From Maricaulis parjimensis (GTDB taxonomy: Bacteria > Pseudomonadota > Alphaproteobacteria > Caulobacterales > Maricaulaceae), in assembly GCF_016817355.1 (NCBI RefSeq), contig NZ_JADOTT010000007.1, forward strand, positions 29,736 through 93,735: a DNA stretch of 64,000 nt, read 5' to 3'. This document shows, piece by piece, positions 44,291-53,478 of the stretch. The notes under the pieces were generated by a model that did not search any database, was not told where the DNA came from, and saw only the letters and a program-made list of their open reading frames with translations. Within the stretch, counting starts at the first letter, position 1, and every line of letters begins with the position of its first letter. The position numbers and the translations under genes are program-made.

Positions 44291-45184
44291 TCAAGCGGAG
44301 GCTTCAGCAGAAGACAAGGCCTCCAAGACCGACTGCAGACTATCGCGCCAATGGGGCGCGCGGTACCCAAACTGCATTTCAAATCGGCTGGAGCTGAGAC
44401 GGGAATTGGCAGGTCGTTTGGCCGGAGTCGGATAAGCATCGCTGGAAATGCGCTTGACCAAAGGCCGCCGCCCCATCCGTGCTTCGCTCATCTCGAAAAC
44501 GGCATCGGCCAGATCAGCCCAACTCGCCTCCCCGGTACCTGCAAGATGGTATAGCCCGCCCACCCGGTCAGAAACTGGCACATGGTCGATGACAGCGAGG
44601 ATGCCGTCAGCGATGTCATGCGCACTTGTTGGGCAACCAAGCTGGTCATCCACTACCCCAAGCTCTTCCCGTTCGGCGCCGACACGCAGCATCGTCTTGA
44701 CGAAGTTCTTGCCATAGGGCGAGTACACCCAAGCCGTTCGCAGAATAACGGCGTTCGGCAGCCCCTCCAGCACGGCGAGCTCGCCCGCGCGCTTTGTTTT
44801 CCCATAAACACCTTGCGGGTCGGTGGGATCGTCTTCGACATAGGCGTCGGACTTGTTGCCGTCGAACACATAATCGGTCGAAATATGGATGAGCGGCAAG
44901 TCGCGTGCCGCACAGGCTTGCGCCATGGCTCCCGGCGCTCGTGCGTTGATCGCGAGCGCTGCCTCTTGATCTGTCTCTGCCTGGTCGACCGCCGTATAGG
45001 CTGCAGCATTGACGACGATCGCATTATCGGGCGCAGAAGCGATGGCCTCGGCAATAGCCTTCTCATCCATCAAATCTACGTCCGCCCGCGATAGCGCCGT
45101 GATTACATGTCCGGTTGTTGCGACTCGGTCCAGCAGGCAACGCGCCACCTGCCCGGTCGCGCCAAACATGAGAATCGTTGCCAT
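44291..45184 (-). CDS. rfbD: dTDP-4-dehydrorhamnose reductase
   Basis: 297 aa, last step of dTDP-L-rhamnose synthesis. NAD(P) fold MFGATGQVARCLLDRV, then NAAAYTAVDQAETDQEAA, the STDYVFDG motif, and YxxxK as YGKTKRAGE. The start codon overlaps the rfbB stop (TAATG). Confidence 0.96.
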   Translation of the reverse strand: MATILMFGATGQVARCLLDRVATTGHVITALSRADVDLMDEKAIAEAIASAPDNAIVVNAAAYTAVDQAETDQEAALAINARAPGAMAQACAARDLPLIHISTDYVFDGNKSDAYVEDDPTDPQGVYGKTKRAGELAVLEGLPNAVILRTAWVYSPYGKNFVKTMLRVGAEREELGVVDDQLGCPTSAHDIADGILAVIDHVPVSDRVGGLYHLAGTGEASWADLADAVFEMSEARMGRRPLVKRISSDAYPTPAKRPANSRLSSSRFEMQFGYRAPHWRDSLQSVLEALSSAEASA

Positions 45185-46248
45185 TATTCAGCGGCACTGC
45201 TGGTCATTTGCCCGATACGCTCCAGCGTGTGGCCGCGATCCAAAATGGCTTTCCACCAGTCCTCATTGTCGAGATACCAACGCACCGTTTGCGACAGACC
45301 TTCTTCAACGCTCACAGACTGCGTCCACCCAAGTTCATTCTTGAGCTTGGTAGCATCGATTGCATAGCGGAAGTCATGGCCGGGGCGGTCCTTCACAAAC
45401 TCGATCAGTCGCTCGGAGGATTCTGTCCGGCCGAGCTCGCGGTCAACGATGCCGCAAATCATTTTTACCAGTTCGAGATTGGACACTTCGGCATCACCGC
45501 CAACATTGTACAACTCTCCAATCCGGCCTTTTTCCAAGATGGTGAGAAGAGCTTCGGCGTGGTCATCCACGTAAAGCCAGTCGCGGATGTTCGCGCCATC
45601 TCCGTAGACCGGGATCGGGCTCTCGCTAAGCGCTTTCATCGTCACGACAGGAATAAGCTTCTCAGGAAACTGGTAAGGCCCGTAATTGTTCGAACAATTG
45701 GAAATGACGACCGGCAGGCCATAGGTTTGCCCCCACGCCCTAACCATCATGTCCGAAGACGCCTTGCTCGCCGAATAGGGGGAGTTCGGCTGATACCGAC
45801 TTGTTTCGGTGAACAATCCATCAGGGCCCAGAGAGCCATAAACTTCATCCGTAGAGACGTGATGAAAGCGGAAACTCTCCCGACGTGCACCATCGAGCTT
45901 ATCCCAATGCTCGCGGGCAGCCTGAAGCAGGTTCACAGTGCCGACCACATTCGTCTCAACGAAGGCCAGCGGGCCGTCGATAGAGCGATCAACATGGGAC
46001 TCGGCAGCCAGATGCATCACGGCATCCGGGTCGTGCTTAGCGAACACCCTGGAAACGGCTTCGCCATCACAAATATCGACCTTTTCAAATGCATAACGCG
46101 GATCATCGGCAACCATTTCCACGTTTGCTGGGTTGGCAGCGTAAGTCAGGACATCGAGATTGACCACAGAAAAGCCACGCTCCTGAATCGCCCGCCGAAC
46201 GACCGCTGAACCAATAAAGCCCGCGCCGCCCGTCACCAAAACCTTCAT
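45184..46248 (-). CDS. rfbB: dTDP-glucose 4,6-dehydratase
   Basis: 354 aa. Short-chain dehydrogenase fold: [44 protein letters not shown], and catalytic YSASKASSD. The ATG at 46248 has GAGGGG upstream. Runs rfbC-rfbB-rfbD on the minus strand; rfbA is divergent. Confidence 0.97.
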   Translation of the reverse strand: MKVLVTGGAGFIGSAVVRRAIQERGFSVVNLDVLTYAANPANVEMVADDPRYAFEKVDICDGEAVSRVFAKHDPDAVMHLAAESHVDRSIDGPLAFVETNVVGTVNLLQAAREHWDKLDGARRESFRFHHVSTDEVYGSLGPDGLFTETSRYQPNSPYSASKASSDMMVRAWGQTYGLPVVISNCSNNYGPYQFPEKLIPVVTMKALSESPIPVYGDGANIRDWLYVDDHAEALLTILEKGRIGELYNVGGDAEVSNLELVKMICGIVDRELGRTESSERLIEFVKDRPGHDFRYAIDATKLKNELGWTQSVSVEEGLSQTVRWYLDNEDWWKAILDRGHTLERIGQMTSSAAE

Positions 46249-46287
46249 GTTAACCCCTCGCATTGTGTTGCGGCCCCAAGAACCTGA

Positions 46288-46863
46288 TCACGCCTTGGTG
46301 GAGCCAACATAGTCGAAAGGCGACTGAAAATCTTGCCAACTTACAGCGTTGGCATCCTTCTCAGACAACACCGCCGCACTGACATCATAACCCCAATCGA
46401 TACCCAACGCAGGATCGTCAAATCGCACAGCCCCGTCTGCTTTGCTCGAATAGTAGTTGTCGACCTTGTAAACGATGTGTGTATTCGCCTCCAGAGTGAG
46501 AAATCCGTGCAGAAATCCAGGGGGAACAAATATTTGCTCGCCACCTTCTGAGGTTAGCTCCGCAGAAGCAGACCGCCCAAAGGTAGGAGACCCTTTTCGA
46601 ATGTCCACTACAACATCCAACACTCGGCCAGTGATAGCTCGAACAAGTTTAGCCTGAGCGAAAGGGGGTGCTTGATAATGCATGCCTCGCACGGTTCCTT
46701 TTGCTTTGGAGAATGAGTGATTGTCTTGAACAAACACTGTGCCAATCCCGGCCTCTGTAAAAGTGCGGTCATTGTAGGCTTCCGTGAAAAAGCCGCGATC
46801 ATCGCCGAAACGCCGAGGCGTAAGCACAACCACACCCGGAATCGCTAACTGTTGCACGTCCAT
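46288..46863 (-). CDS. rfbC: dTDP-4-dehydrorhamnose 3,5-epimerase
   Basis: 191 aa, cupin-like fold. VVLTPRRFGDDRGFFTEAYN, VFVQDNHSFSKAKGTVRGMHYQ with the catalytic His, LVRAITGRVLDVVVDIRKGSPTFG, and FVPPGFLHGFLTL. The ATG at 46863 has AAGGAG 5 nt upstream (a GTG 6 nt earlier is less likely). The 122 bp to divergent rfbA should contain both promoters. Confidence 0.96.
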   Translation of the reverse strand: MDVQQLAIPGVVVLTPRRFGDDRGFFTEAYNDRTFTEAGIGTVFVQDNHSFSKAKGTVRGMHYQAPPFAQAKLVRAITGRVLDVVVDIRKGSPTFGRSASAELTSEGGEQIFVPPGFLHGFLTLEANTHIVYKVDNYYSSKADGAVRFDDPALGIDWGYDVSAAVLSEKDANAVSWQDFQSPFDYVGSTKA

Positions 46864-46985
46864 GTTCACTCCTTGCTAAAAAACAGCTCGTCGCTTAAAG
46901 CGGTGCAAATGTCAGACCGCCAATCAGGGCACCTTGGCCAAAATCGGCGCCCTAATTGACGGCCCAGACATCAAAAAGCAACCTT

Positions 46986-47879
46986 ATGGGCGGACTTCAA
47001 GTGCGTGGTATCATTTTGGCTGGAGGAAGCGGGACACGGCTCCACCCTGTGACGATCTCCGTTTCAAAGCAATTACTACCGGTTTACGATAAGCCGATGA
47101 TTTTCTATCCGCTTTCGGTGCTGATGCAGGCACAGATTCGGGATATTTTGATTATCACAACCCCGGAAGATCAAACCGCATTTAAGCGAGTATTGGGTGA
47201 TGGTTCACAATGGGGCGTAACGATAGAATACGCCGTCCAACCATCACCTGACGGGTTGGCCCAAGCGTTCATTATCGGTGAGGATTTCATCGGCGCTGAT
47301 AGTGTCTGCCTAGTGTTGGGCGACAATATCTTCTATGGACATGGCCTCCCAGTATTGTTGCAACGAGCAGCCAGTTATGATTCCGGTGCGACCGTGTTTG
47401 GTTATCATGTACATGACCCGGAACGCTACGGTGTCGTTGAATTTAACGATAGTGGGGCAGCAATCTCTCTAGAAGAAAAACCCTTGGCACCCAAGTCGAA
47501 TTACGCGGTCACGGGGCTGTATTTCTACGACAATGATGTCATCGACATTGCGAAAAATGTCGCCCCCTCGCCCCGCGGGGAACTCGAAATCACTAGCATT
47601 AATCAAACTTATCTTGAGCGCGGCGATCTGCGTGTCGAATTAATGGGGCGCGGGTATGCCTGGCTCGACACTGGCACTCCGTCTTCCCTCGTTGAAGCCG
47701 CGGAGTACGTCCGCTTGCTCGAACAGCGCCAAGGCCTTCTGATATCATGCTTGGAAGAAATCGCGTTCAGCAACAAGTGGATCAGCTTGGAACAACTCGA
47801 AGCTCAAGGTGAGCGATTTAAAAAGTCAACATATGGCCAATACATTGGCAACATCGCTAACCAATTCAAGACTAAGTGA
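46986..47879 (+). CDS. rfbA: Glucose-1-phosphate thymidylyltransferase
   Basis: 297 aa. [73 protein letters not shown]. First step of dTDP-rhamnose synthesis, feedback-inhibited in the family. No good Shine-Dalgarno is visible; ATG at 46986 is used, while the GTG at 47001 would match the usual family N-terminus (MRGIILAGG) best. Clearly less GC-rich than the genes before 40 kb. Confidence 0.95.
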   Translation: MGGLQVRGIILAGGSGTRLHPVTISVSKQLLPVYDKPMIFYPLSVLMQAQIRDILIITTPEDQTAFKRVLGDGSQWGVTIEYAVQPSPDGLAQAFIIGEDFIGADSVCLVLGDNIFYGHGLPVLLQRAASYDSGATVFGYHVHDPERYGVVEFNDSGAAISLEEKPLAPKSNYAVTGLYFYDNDVIDIAKNVAPSPRGELEITSINQTYLERGDLRVELMGRGYAWLDTGTPSSLVEAAEYVRLLEQRQGLLISCLEEIAFSNKWISLEQLEAQGERFKKSTYGQYIGNIANQFKTK

Positions 47880-47964
47880 CAACCTATACTCCAATCAAGC
47901 TTGAGCGCGTGACGCAAGATTCTTGTCGCGTAACCTGAACCAAATCGCTCAATATTTAAGGGAC

Positions 47965-48723
47965 TCAACGAGAATCGCGACTTGTCTCCGCGTCGTAGGC
48001 GTCGAATAGTTCTCCTACGTCGCCCGTGGCTCGGATTGCCCCCTCTTCGAGCCAAATAGCCTTGTTACAATTTTCAACCAGCAGCTTCCTGCTGTGCGAG
48101 GCAAGTATCAGAACGCCTGCCTTGCCAACGAATTCAGCCATTCGTGCGGTAGCTTTAGCCTTGAAAGCCGCGTCACCGGCACTCAGCCATTCATCCAAAA
48201 TAAGAATTTCTGGATCGAAGGCTGTGGCAATCGCAAAATTCAACCGCATTCGCATGCCTGCAGAATAGGTTTCGATCGGCATATCCAGAAACTCTCCAAG
48301 TTCTGAAAACTCTGCGATATCCTGTCTGCGACGCTCAATCTCGTCTCGCGACTGCCCCGCAGCCAAACCACGAAGAGTAATATTACGATGCCCCGACGCC
48401 TCTACCTGCATGCCAAGATTGATATTTATCAGGTTGGTTGAACGACCGCGAATATTTACACAGCCCTCATCGGGGGGAATAATTCCCGATAGAACTTGCA
48501 GAAGAGTGGTTTTTCCGGATCCGTTTTTGCCAATTAGCGCCAGTCGGTCACCACTTTTTGCTTCGAACGATATGTTTTCAAGCGCCTTGACTCCAAGGAC
48601 CCTGCCATCATTCGCTAGAATTAGACGGTCATCATGCGGAGCATCCGAACTCATTCCCTGCACTTGCGCACGTGAATATAGCGGGAAGACGAGCGAAACA
48701 TTTTCTGCAGAGACATAAGCCAT
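47965..48723 (-). CDS. wzt: Polysaccharide ABC exporter ATP-binding subunit (short Wzt/KpsT-like)
   Basis: 252 aa. Walker A GKNGSGKTTLLQ, signature YSAGMRMRLNFAIA, Walker B EILILDEWLSAGD, as in exporters of O-antigen, teichoic acid and capsule. Without the about 180-residue C-terminal carbohydrate-recognition domain of Wzt proteins that read a capped chain end, it is like Wzt of mannan-free or KpsT-type exporters. Pairs with the permease 2 bp upstream. Confidence 0.9.
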   Translation of the reverse strand: MAYVSAENVSLVFPLYSRAQVQGMSSDAPHDDRLILANDGRVLGVKALENISFEAKSGDRLALIGKNGSGKTTLLQVLSGIIPPDEGCVNIRGRSTNLININLGMQVEASGHRNITLRGLAAGQSRDEIERRRQDIAEFSELGEFLDMPIETYSAGMRMRLNFAIATAFDPEILILDEWLSAGDAAFKAKATARMAEFVGKAGVLILASHSRKLLVENCNKAIWLEEGAIRATGDVGELFDAYDAETSRDSR

Positions 48724-48725
48724 TA

Positions 48726-49586
48726 CTAAACCCACAATGGTAGTCGGCGCCGCATAATGGATGCCAAAAAGATAGCAACAACCCACCCCCCGACAGTCCA
48801 ACTTGCAACGTGGTACCAGCTTTCCAATGGAACTACATCACCAAGCACTGGCGCCCGGAAGATCCTCAGGAAGTGCGTCAAAGGATTAATAGACGCGACT
48901 TGTCGAACGATCCCGGTGCGCTCTTCAAAGACCCAGAGGATTGGCGTTGTGAAAAACAAAACCCGCGTCAAGGCGCCAACCAAATGAGCAACATCCCGCC
49001 AACGCGCAGCGATTAGACCAAAAAATAGCTGAATCCAGATGGCATTTAACAAGAATACGGCCAAGGCAGGCACAGCAAGAAGCCCACTCCAATGCGGCCG
49101 CCACCCGAAAAACGCCATAATTACCAAGGCCGTGGCGATCTGAATGATGAACGGGAAAAAAGACCTCGCAATGCTCTTATAGATGTAAATCGAGTATGGC
49201 AGAGAAGAACTTTTGATCCATGTTGAGGCGCCACTGAATACCACACACCCGTCGGTTACATTCCCGATCAAAAACCCAAAGACTGCATATCCCACCGCAA
49301 CATAGGCGACGAAACCACCTGATTGCATCGAAGAAAACCCGCTAAAAAACAAGGTAATTGCAAGCACGAAGATAACGTATGAGATAACGATCCAAGCGAG
49401 CCCCAAAGTGCTTCTTCGGTACCGGTGCTGGATTTCATCCCAGGCGAAGGCTCTCCAGATCGAACCCCGCTTCAGTCCTTCCCACAAATCCTCGACAGCA
49501 GATGCAATGCCGCCTTTGGTTTGTGCCGAGTAAACCTTAGTGGGCTCTGAAGCCACTGTTGCATTAGGGTGTGCATCCATAGTCAC
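48726..49586 (-). CDS. wzm: Polysaccharide ABC exporter permease (Wzm/KpsM-like)
   Basis: 286 aa, ABC-2 type with six predicted membrane segments (IVISYVIFVLAITLFFSGF; FVAYVAVGYAVFGFLIGNV; YIYKSIARSFFPFIIQIATALVIMAFF; LLAVPALAVFLLNAIWIQLFFGLIAA; further near residues 195 and 265). Carries the polymer across the inner membrane with the ATPase downstream. Start is GTG at 49586 (AGGG at good spacing) or ATG at 49580. Confidence 0.9.
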   Translation of the reverse strand: MTMDAHPNATVASEPTKVYSAQTKGGIASAVEDLWEGLKRGSIWRAFAWDEIQHRYRRSTLGLAWIVISYVIFVLAITLFFSGFSSMQSGGFVAYVAVGYAVFGFLIGNVTDGCVVFSGASTWIKSSSLPYSIYIYKSIARSFFPFIIQIATALVIMAFFGWRPHWSGLLAVPALAVFLLNAIWIQLFFGLIAARWRDVAHLVGALTRVLFFTTPILWVFEERTGIVRQVASINPLTHFLRIFRAPVLGDVVPLESWYHVASWTVGGWVVAIFLASIMRRRLPLWV

Positions 49587-49647
49587 AAATAGCCCTTGCC
49601 GCTACTGATGAGGTATAACAGAAGCCAAGCTGAACAACGGCTTCTCG

Positions 49648-50610
49648 TTAGCGCCAACTCGGCAATGCCTTAGCGTCATTCACCCAAGGCTTGTCGAAGA
49701 CGTATCCACCATTAAGGTGGGTAAGTCTCTGGGTTGCAAATGCATCCGGATACATGTGCGCCTTGGGATACGCATCCAAAGACGTGTAGTGGGTCACATA
49801 TGACTTGCGGGTCAGATCGGGATTGCGCGTCTTTGTTCCTTCGTGCGCCAACCAGCCATGCCAAATCAGTACGTCACCCTTCTTGGGCAAGAATACACTC
49901 GGTTTAAGTCCAGAAAGATTGAGTTGCTGCTGGAGGTATGGCGCTAGCTCGGCCGCTGATCGCTGACTATCCGGCTCTAGAACGACACTACCATCTCCCC
50001 AGTCAAAGGGACGCACTCGTTCAGGTTTGTGAGACCCTGGATAGTAAGCCAAAGGGCCAGCGTCTGGATGAATATCTTCTAGCGGGACCCAACTCGCCGC
50101 TAAATGTGACAACTTCGACTGCGTGCGAACATAAGGGTAATCTGTGTGAACCGGTTGATTACTTCCACGCCAAAAAGTTAGTGACTGCAGCACCACTGGA
50201 GACGCTTGGAATACATGCGCCAAAAACTCGCAAACGAACTTGTTCAGACTAAGCTGACGGGCCGCCTTAGAAATATTCTCCAGACAATTGAATTTCACAC
50301 CTGTGTCGGACAGGGGATTGAAGTCTATCTCCGCCAAGCGATGCCGCTGGCCACGCGACTCTATCTCCAGGTCAAATGCGCCTGGATTTCCGCACAGACT
50401 TTCGATGTCCCCCAGAAAATCATCCAGTTCATCAAAACTCACCACGCCTTCAAACGTGGCAATGCCTGTATCCATCCAGGACTCTATCTGGTGTCGCAGA
50501 TCAAAATCCATCGGGCTTGGCGCTTTGGCCAGGTACGCGTCCAGGTCGAAGCCGACTCTGTCGAACAACATGGCAGATTCATGAAAATGGGTGAGATCAA
50601 CGACTGCCAT
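49648..50610 (-). CDS. Phytanoyl-CoA dioxygenase (PhyH) family Fe(II)/2OG oxygenase
   Basis: 320 aa. HxD ligand pair in QPVHTDYPYVRT, distal His in LIWHGWLAHEGTKTRN, and the oxoglutarate-binding Arg in RKSYVTHYTS. PhyH enzymes are often found in polysaccharide and natural-product clusters as hydroxylases; the substrate here is likely sugar- or lipid-linked, but unknown. Followed by nothing on its strand for the exporter; preceded by a methyltransferase 1 bp upstream. Confidence 0.85.
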   Translation of the reverse strand: MAVVDLTHFHESAMLFDRVGFDLDAYLAKAPSPMDFDLRHQIESWMDTGIATFEGVVSFDELDDFLGDIESLCGNPGAFDLEIESRGQRHRLAEIDFNPLSDTGVKFNCLENISKAARQLSLNKFVCEFLAHVFQASPVVLQSLTFWRGSNQPVHTDYPYVRTQSKLSHLAASWVPLEDIHPDAGPLAYYPGSHKPERVRPFDWGDGSVVLEPDSQRSAAELAPYLQQQLNLSGLKPSVFLPKKGDVLIWHGWLAHEGTKTRNPDLTRKSYVTHYTSLDAYPKAHMYPDAFATQRLTHLNGGYVFDKPWVNDAKALPSWR

Positions 50611-50611
50611 A

Positions 50612-51361
50612 TCAATGCTTAAAGCTCACGACCACCTCTATGTACTCCGCTCGAATTCCCGATGAAATGTCGTCTATTTGAATAACGACAGAAGGCATGC
50701 CAGTTTCTGTCAGAATGAAAGAGGCGATATCATAGCCCCAATTCATGGTGACCAATGACCCCTCCGGGTCAACCGGGTTGCCATGGTATTCTGGCTCAAA
50801 GAAGTGCCGAATTGACCCGTCGTTCAATCTCTGTGCTCGGCGCTGGGAGGGCTTCGCCTTGTTCACGAGAGGAGCGGTAAAAACATGAGCGCCCCCCGGT
50901 TTGAGAACTCGCGCGATCTCCCTGAACGCTGCCGCCGGCTCAAAAATGTGCTCCATCACATCCTGAGAAATCATCAAATCAATGGTTGAATCAGCGAAAG
51001 TCAATCCCTCTAGATTCTCGCAACGCTCACCTCGAGTTGGATGCAGCGCCCCCGGTGCCACATCATCAAAATAGTGCGAGTAAGAATAGTTGCGACACTC
51101 TCTACCGAGCTTAAGCGACACGCCACGCCCTCCTGGGGACGACTCGTGCACAACAAGATCACGGTAGTTAGGGAAAAATTCTTGGAGAACACGCATCAAT
51201 GCACGTTCACGAGGTATGGACGCGCATCCGGAACAAACCAAGTGATCCCGAAACCACTCATACTGGGACGAGAATGTCGACGGAGCGTCACAAATTGGGC
51301 AGTAGCCCTCTTGAGAGAAAACTATTTCTGTCACGCCAAATTCTCTGTCCACTAGATCCAT
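50612..51361 (-). CDS. SAM-dependent methyltransferase with N-terminal zinc ribbon-like motif
   Basis: 249 aa. A Cys cluster near residue 20 (CPICD ... CSGC) precedes a methyltransferase-11-type Rossmann fold: DLMISQDVMEHIFEPAAAFREIARVLKPGG. The usual glycine-rich SAM loop is replaced by VVHESSPGGRG. Start uncertain: ATG at 51361 has no good ribosome site, TTG at 51406 would add 15 residues. Ends 1 bp before the oxygenase, so they are probably coupled and act on the same glycan. Confidence 0.82.
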   Translation of the reverse strand: MDLVDREFGVTEIVFSQEGYCPICDAPSTFSSQYEWFRDHLVCSGCASIPRERALMRVLQEFFPNYRDLVVHESSPGGRGVSLKLGRECRNYSYSHYFDDVAPGALHPTRGERCENLEGLTFADSTIDLMISQDVMEHIFEPAAAFREIARVLKPGGAHVFTAPLVNKAKPSQRRAQRLNDGSIRHFFEPEYHGNPVDPEGSLVTMNWGYDIASFILTETGMPSVVIQIDDISSGIRAEYIEVVVSFKH

Positions 51362-51500
51362 ACCAATTCGCAACAGGAAGGGCTGCCTGTGAACCCGCTT
51401 CTGCAATACGGGTTCTCTTGGCCTGATCCTGCTGCTAAGGATGCCCCGTTCGACACTAGAGCCCCCAACCTAAGCCTCCCTTTTTAAGCTAGTTATTTCA

Positions 51501-52619
51501 ATGCCGCGATATGGAATTGTTTCGCTCTTGCAGCGCCCGAATCCCGCCAACTTCTCTGACTTTTCGCATCTGTATCAAGCGTTAGGATGCAACACTGGGA
51601 ATTTGCTTTTTACAAACGCCGTTTGGCGGCAGGTCGGCGGCCAGAAAACCCGTCTCAATTTCGTTTTTGACGCCGAAAAGGCGAATGAAGAGTATGATGC
51701 GATAATCATTCCAGCCGCAAACTGGATCAACGCAAATGTCGACTTCGGTCACGTTGCCGAACCTCTCGAAAAGCTGAAAATTCCAGTCGTTATTATCGGC
51801 CTAGGGGCGCAGAATGAGGGCTACGATACGGCGATTCCGCTCAAGGATGGAACGAAACGTTTTCTTCGCGCTGTTTTCGATCGCGCCACTAGCGTCTCGG
51901 TGCGTGGCGAATTTACGCAAAACGTGCTGCACCGCCTCGGTTATCGCGATACTCGCGTGACGGGTTGCCCCTCTCTTTATTGTGACTTTCGCCAGTTTCA
52001 GTCACCACGACTAGAGACCTTCGATTTGTCTCGCTGCTTGCTTCACCCCACACGATATTCAGCAAGCCATGCGCCCTACGCCCGCGAAGCTAGCCCAAAC
52101 CGGGACATCTTTCGGTTTGCTTATTCCCACCGCCTGGACCTTCTCTTCCAATCGGAACTAGAAGAACTAGCCTTGTTGCTGGGCTTTGAAAACGAACCCG
52201 AAATGCACAATGAGCGAACACTGATGCTCATCAACGAGATTTACAAATCCTCCAACTGGCAAGAGCTGTCTGAATACCTACGCCAAAAAGGCAAAACCTT
52301 CTTGGATGTAGACGCTTGGGCTGATGCCATGCCAGCGTACCAATTCGTTTATGGAACCCGGCTGCACGGCACGATCATGGCGCTGAACTCCGGAACACCC
52401 GGCATGCTACTGTATCATGACAGCCGCACACGCGAGATGGCCGAATTCGCCGGGATACCACACATCGACGCCAACAAAGCCGACATCTCAAAGCGCGGCA
52501 TAAGGAAAGCCTATGAAAAACTTAACCTCTCAAAATATTACCAGAAACGGGCCAAGAATATAGATTCATACATTTCATTCTTGAAAGAAAACAACGTAGA
52601 AACGCCATTGAGTGAATAG
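51501..52619 (+). CDS. Polysaccharide pyruvyltransferase family protein
   Basis: 372 aa. Fold and motifs of PF04230: VVIIGLGAQNEG, ATSVSVRGEFTQNVLHRLG, VTGCPSLYCDF, and the C-terminal FVYGTRLHGTIMALNSGTPG. Family members add ketal-linked pyruvate to sugars using PEP. Alone on the plus strand between minus-strand genes. AT-rich for this genome. Confidence 0.85.
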   Translation: MPRYGIVSLLQRPNPANFSDFSHLYQALGCNTGNLLFTNAVWRQVGGQKTRLNFVFDAEKANEEYDAIIIPAANWINANVDFGHVAEPLEKLKIPVVIIGLGAQNEGYDTAIPLKDGTKRFLRAVFDRATSVSVRGEFTQNVLHRLGYRDTRVTGCPSLYCDFRQFQSPRLETFDLSRCLLHPTRYSASHAPYAREASPNRDIFRFAYSHRLDLLFQSELEELALLLGFENEPEMHNERTLMLINEIYKSSNWQELSEYLRQKGKTFLDVDAWADAMPAYQFVYGTRLHGTIMALNSGTPGMLLYHDSRTREMAEFAGIPHIDANKADISKRGIRKAYEKLNLSKYYQKRAKNIDSYISFLKENNVETPLSE

Positions 52620-52655
52620 CACCATATTTATAGGACAAATTGCCGGCGAAATCTT

Positions 52656-53477
52656 TTATTGCTTACTATTAATGGCCTCAAGTTTTAACTTGAAAAGACG
52701 TTCAACATATTCAGAACCACTCGCGGGATCGATGTAAGGCTTGGAGGCAAGTTCCCAATCGTCCAAATACCCAGCCCGTTTCATCGACGCGGCCAATACA
52801 GGCTTAAACAACTGGACGTCTGAATCCGTGAACCACTTATTCCAATCACCGTACGCCATTCCACGCCGAACGCGCTGGTGACTACCCTTGACCTCTGCTG
52901 GTGTTACAGGGAATCCAACATGAGTGGAAAGCCCGTCCCAACGTCCATCAATCATGTCTTCGTATCGCATTGTGTAAAAACCATCGAGGCCATCGGCATT
53001 GATAGTTGAAAGGGCATTCTCGGCCGCCATTTCCCAAGAGAAACTAAAGCCCATAATGCGACCAATTTCGGAATAGAGCTCAGACACGCTGACGCTAGAT
53101 GGATCCCTCTCTTTGGACTGAATTAAATCGACAATACTCTGAACTTTTGGACCACTATCCTCAGTGAAGAAATCTCTCATTTGATACAACATTCGACTGA
53201 CAATCGTATCCCTCGGATCTCTGACTATCAAAATCCTAGTACCAAAGTGATCGATAAAACCCTTGTCACTACAACGATTAAATCTCTCCATAAGCATTTT
53301 CACAACACAGGGATGACTGAAACTACCCCTGATGTCTGCCTCAGTCCGAGGTTCAAATACGCCTTTATAGGGACCGAAGATTCTCTCGGCGCTAGATTTG
53401 AGCGAGTAATACAGTAGCGTGGTTCCTGTCTTCGCCGTCCCCATAATAAAAATACTTTTAGGATCTTTAGAACTCAT
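52656..53477 (-). CDS. Sulfotransferase family protein
   Basis: 273 aa. The 5'-PSB loop for PAPS is IFIMGTAKTGTTLLYYSL and the 3'-phosphate-binding region is LIVRDPRDTIVSRMLYQMRDF; both key elements are intact. Uses PAPS made by CysD/CysNC to sulfate a sugar or another acceptor. Starts 1 bp after the large glycosyltransferase, so it is co-transcribed with it. Confidence 0.88.
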   Translation of the reverse strand: MSSKDPKSIFIMGTAKTGTTLLYYSLKSSAERIFGPYKGVFEPRTEADIRGSFSHPCVVKMLMERFNRCSDKGFIDHFGTRILIVRDPRDTIVSRMLYQMRDFFTEDSGPKVQSIVDLIQSKERDPSSVSVSELYSEIGRIMGFSFSWEMAAENALSTINADGLDGFYTMRYEDMIDGRWDGLSTHVGFPVTPAEVKGSHQRVRRGMAYGDWNKWFTDSDVQLFKPVLAASMKRAGYLDDWELASKPYIDPASGSEYVERLFKLKLEAINSKQ

Positions 53478-53478
53478 C

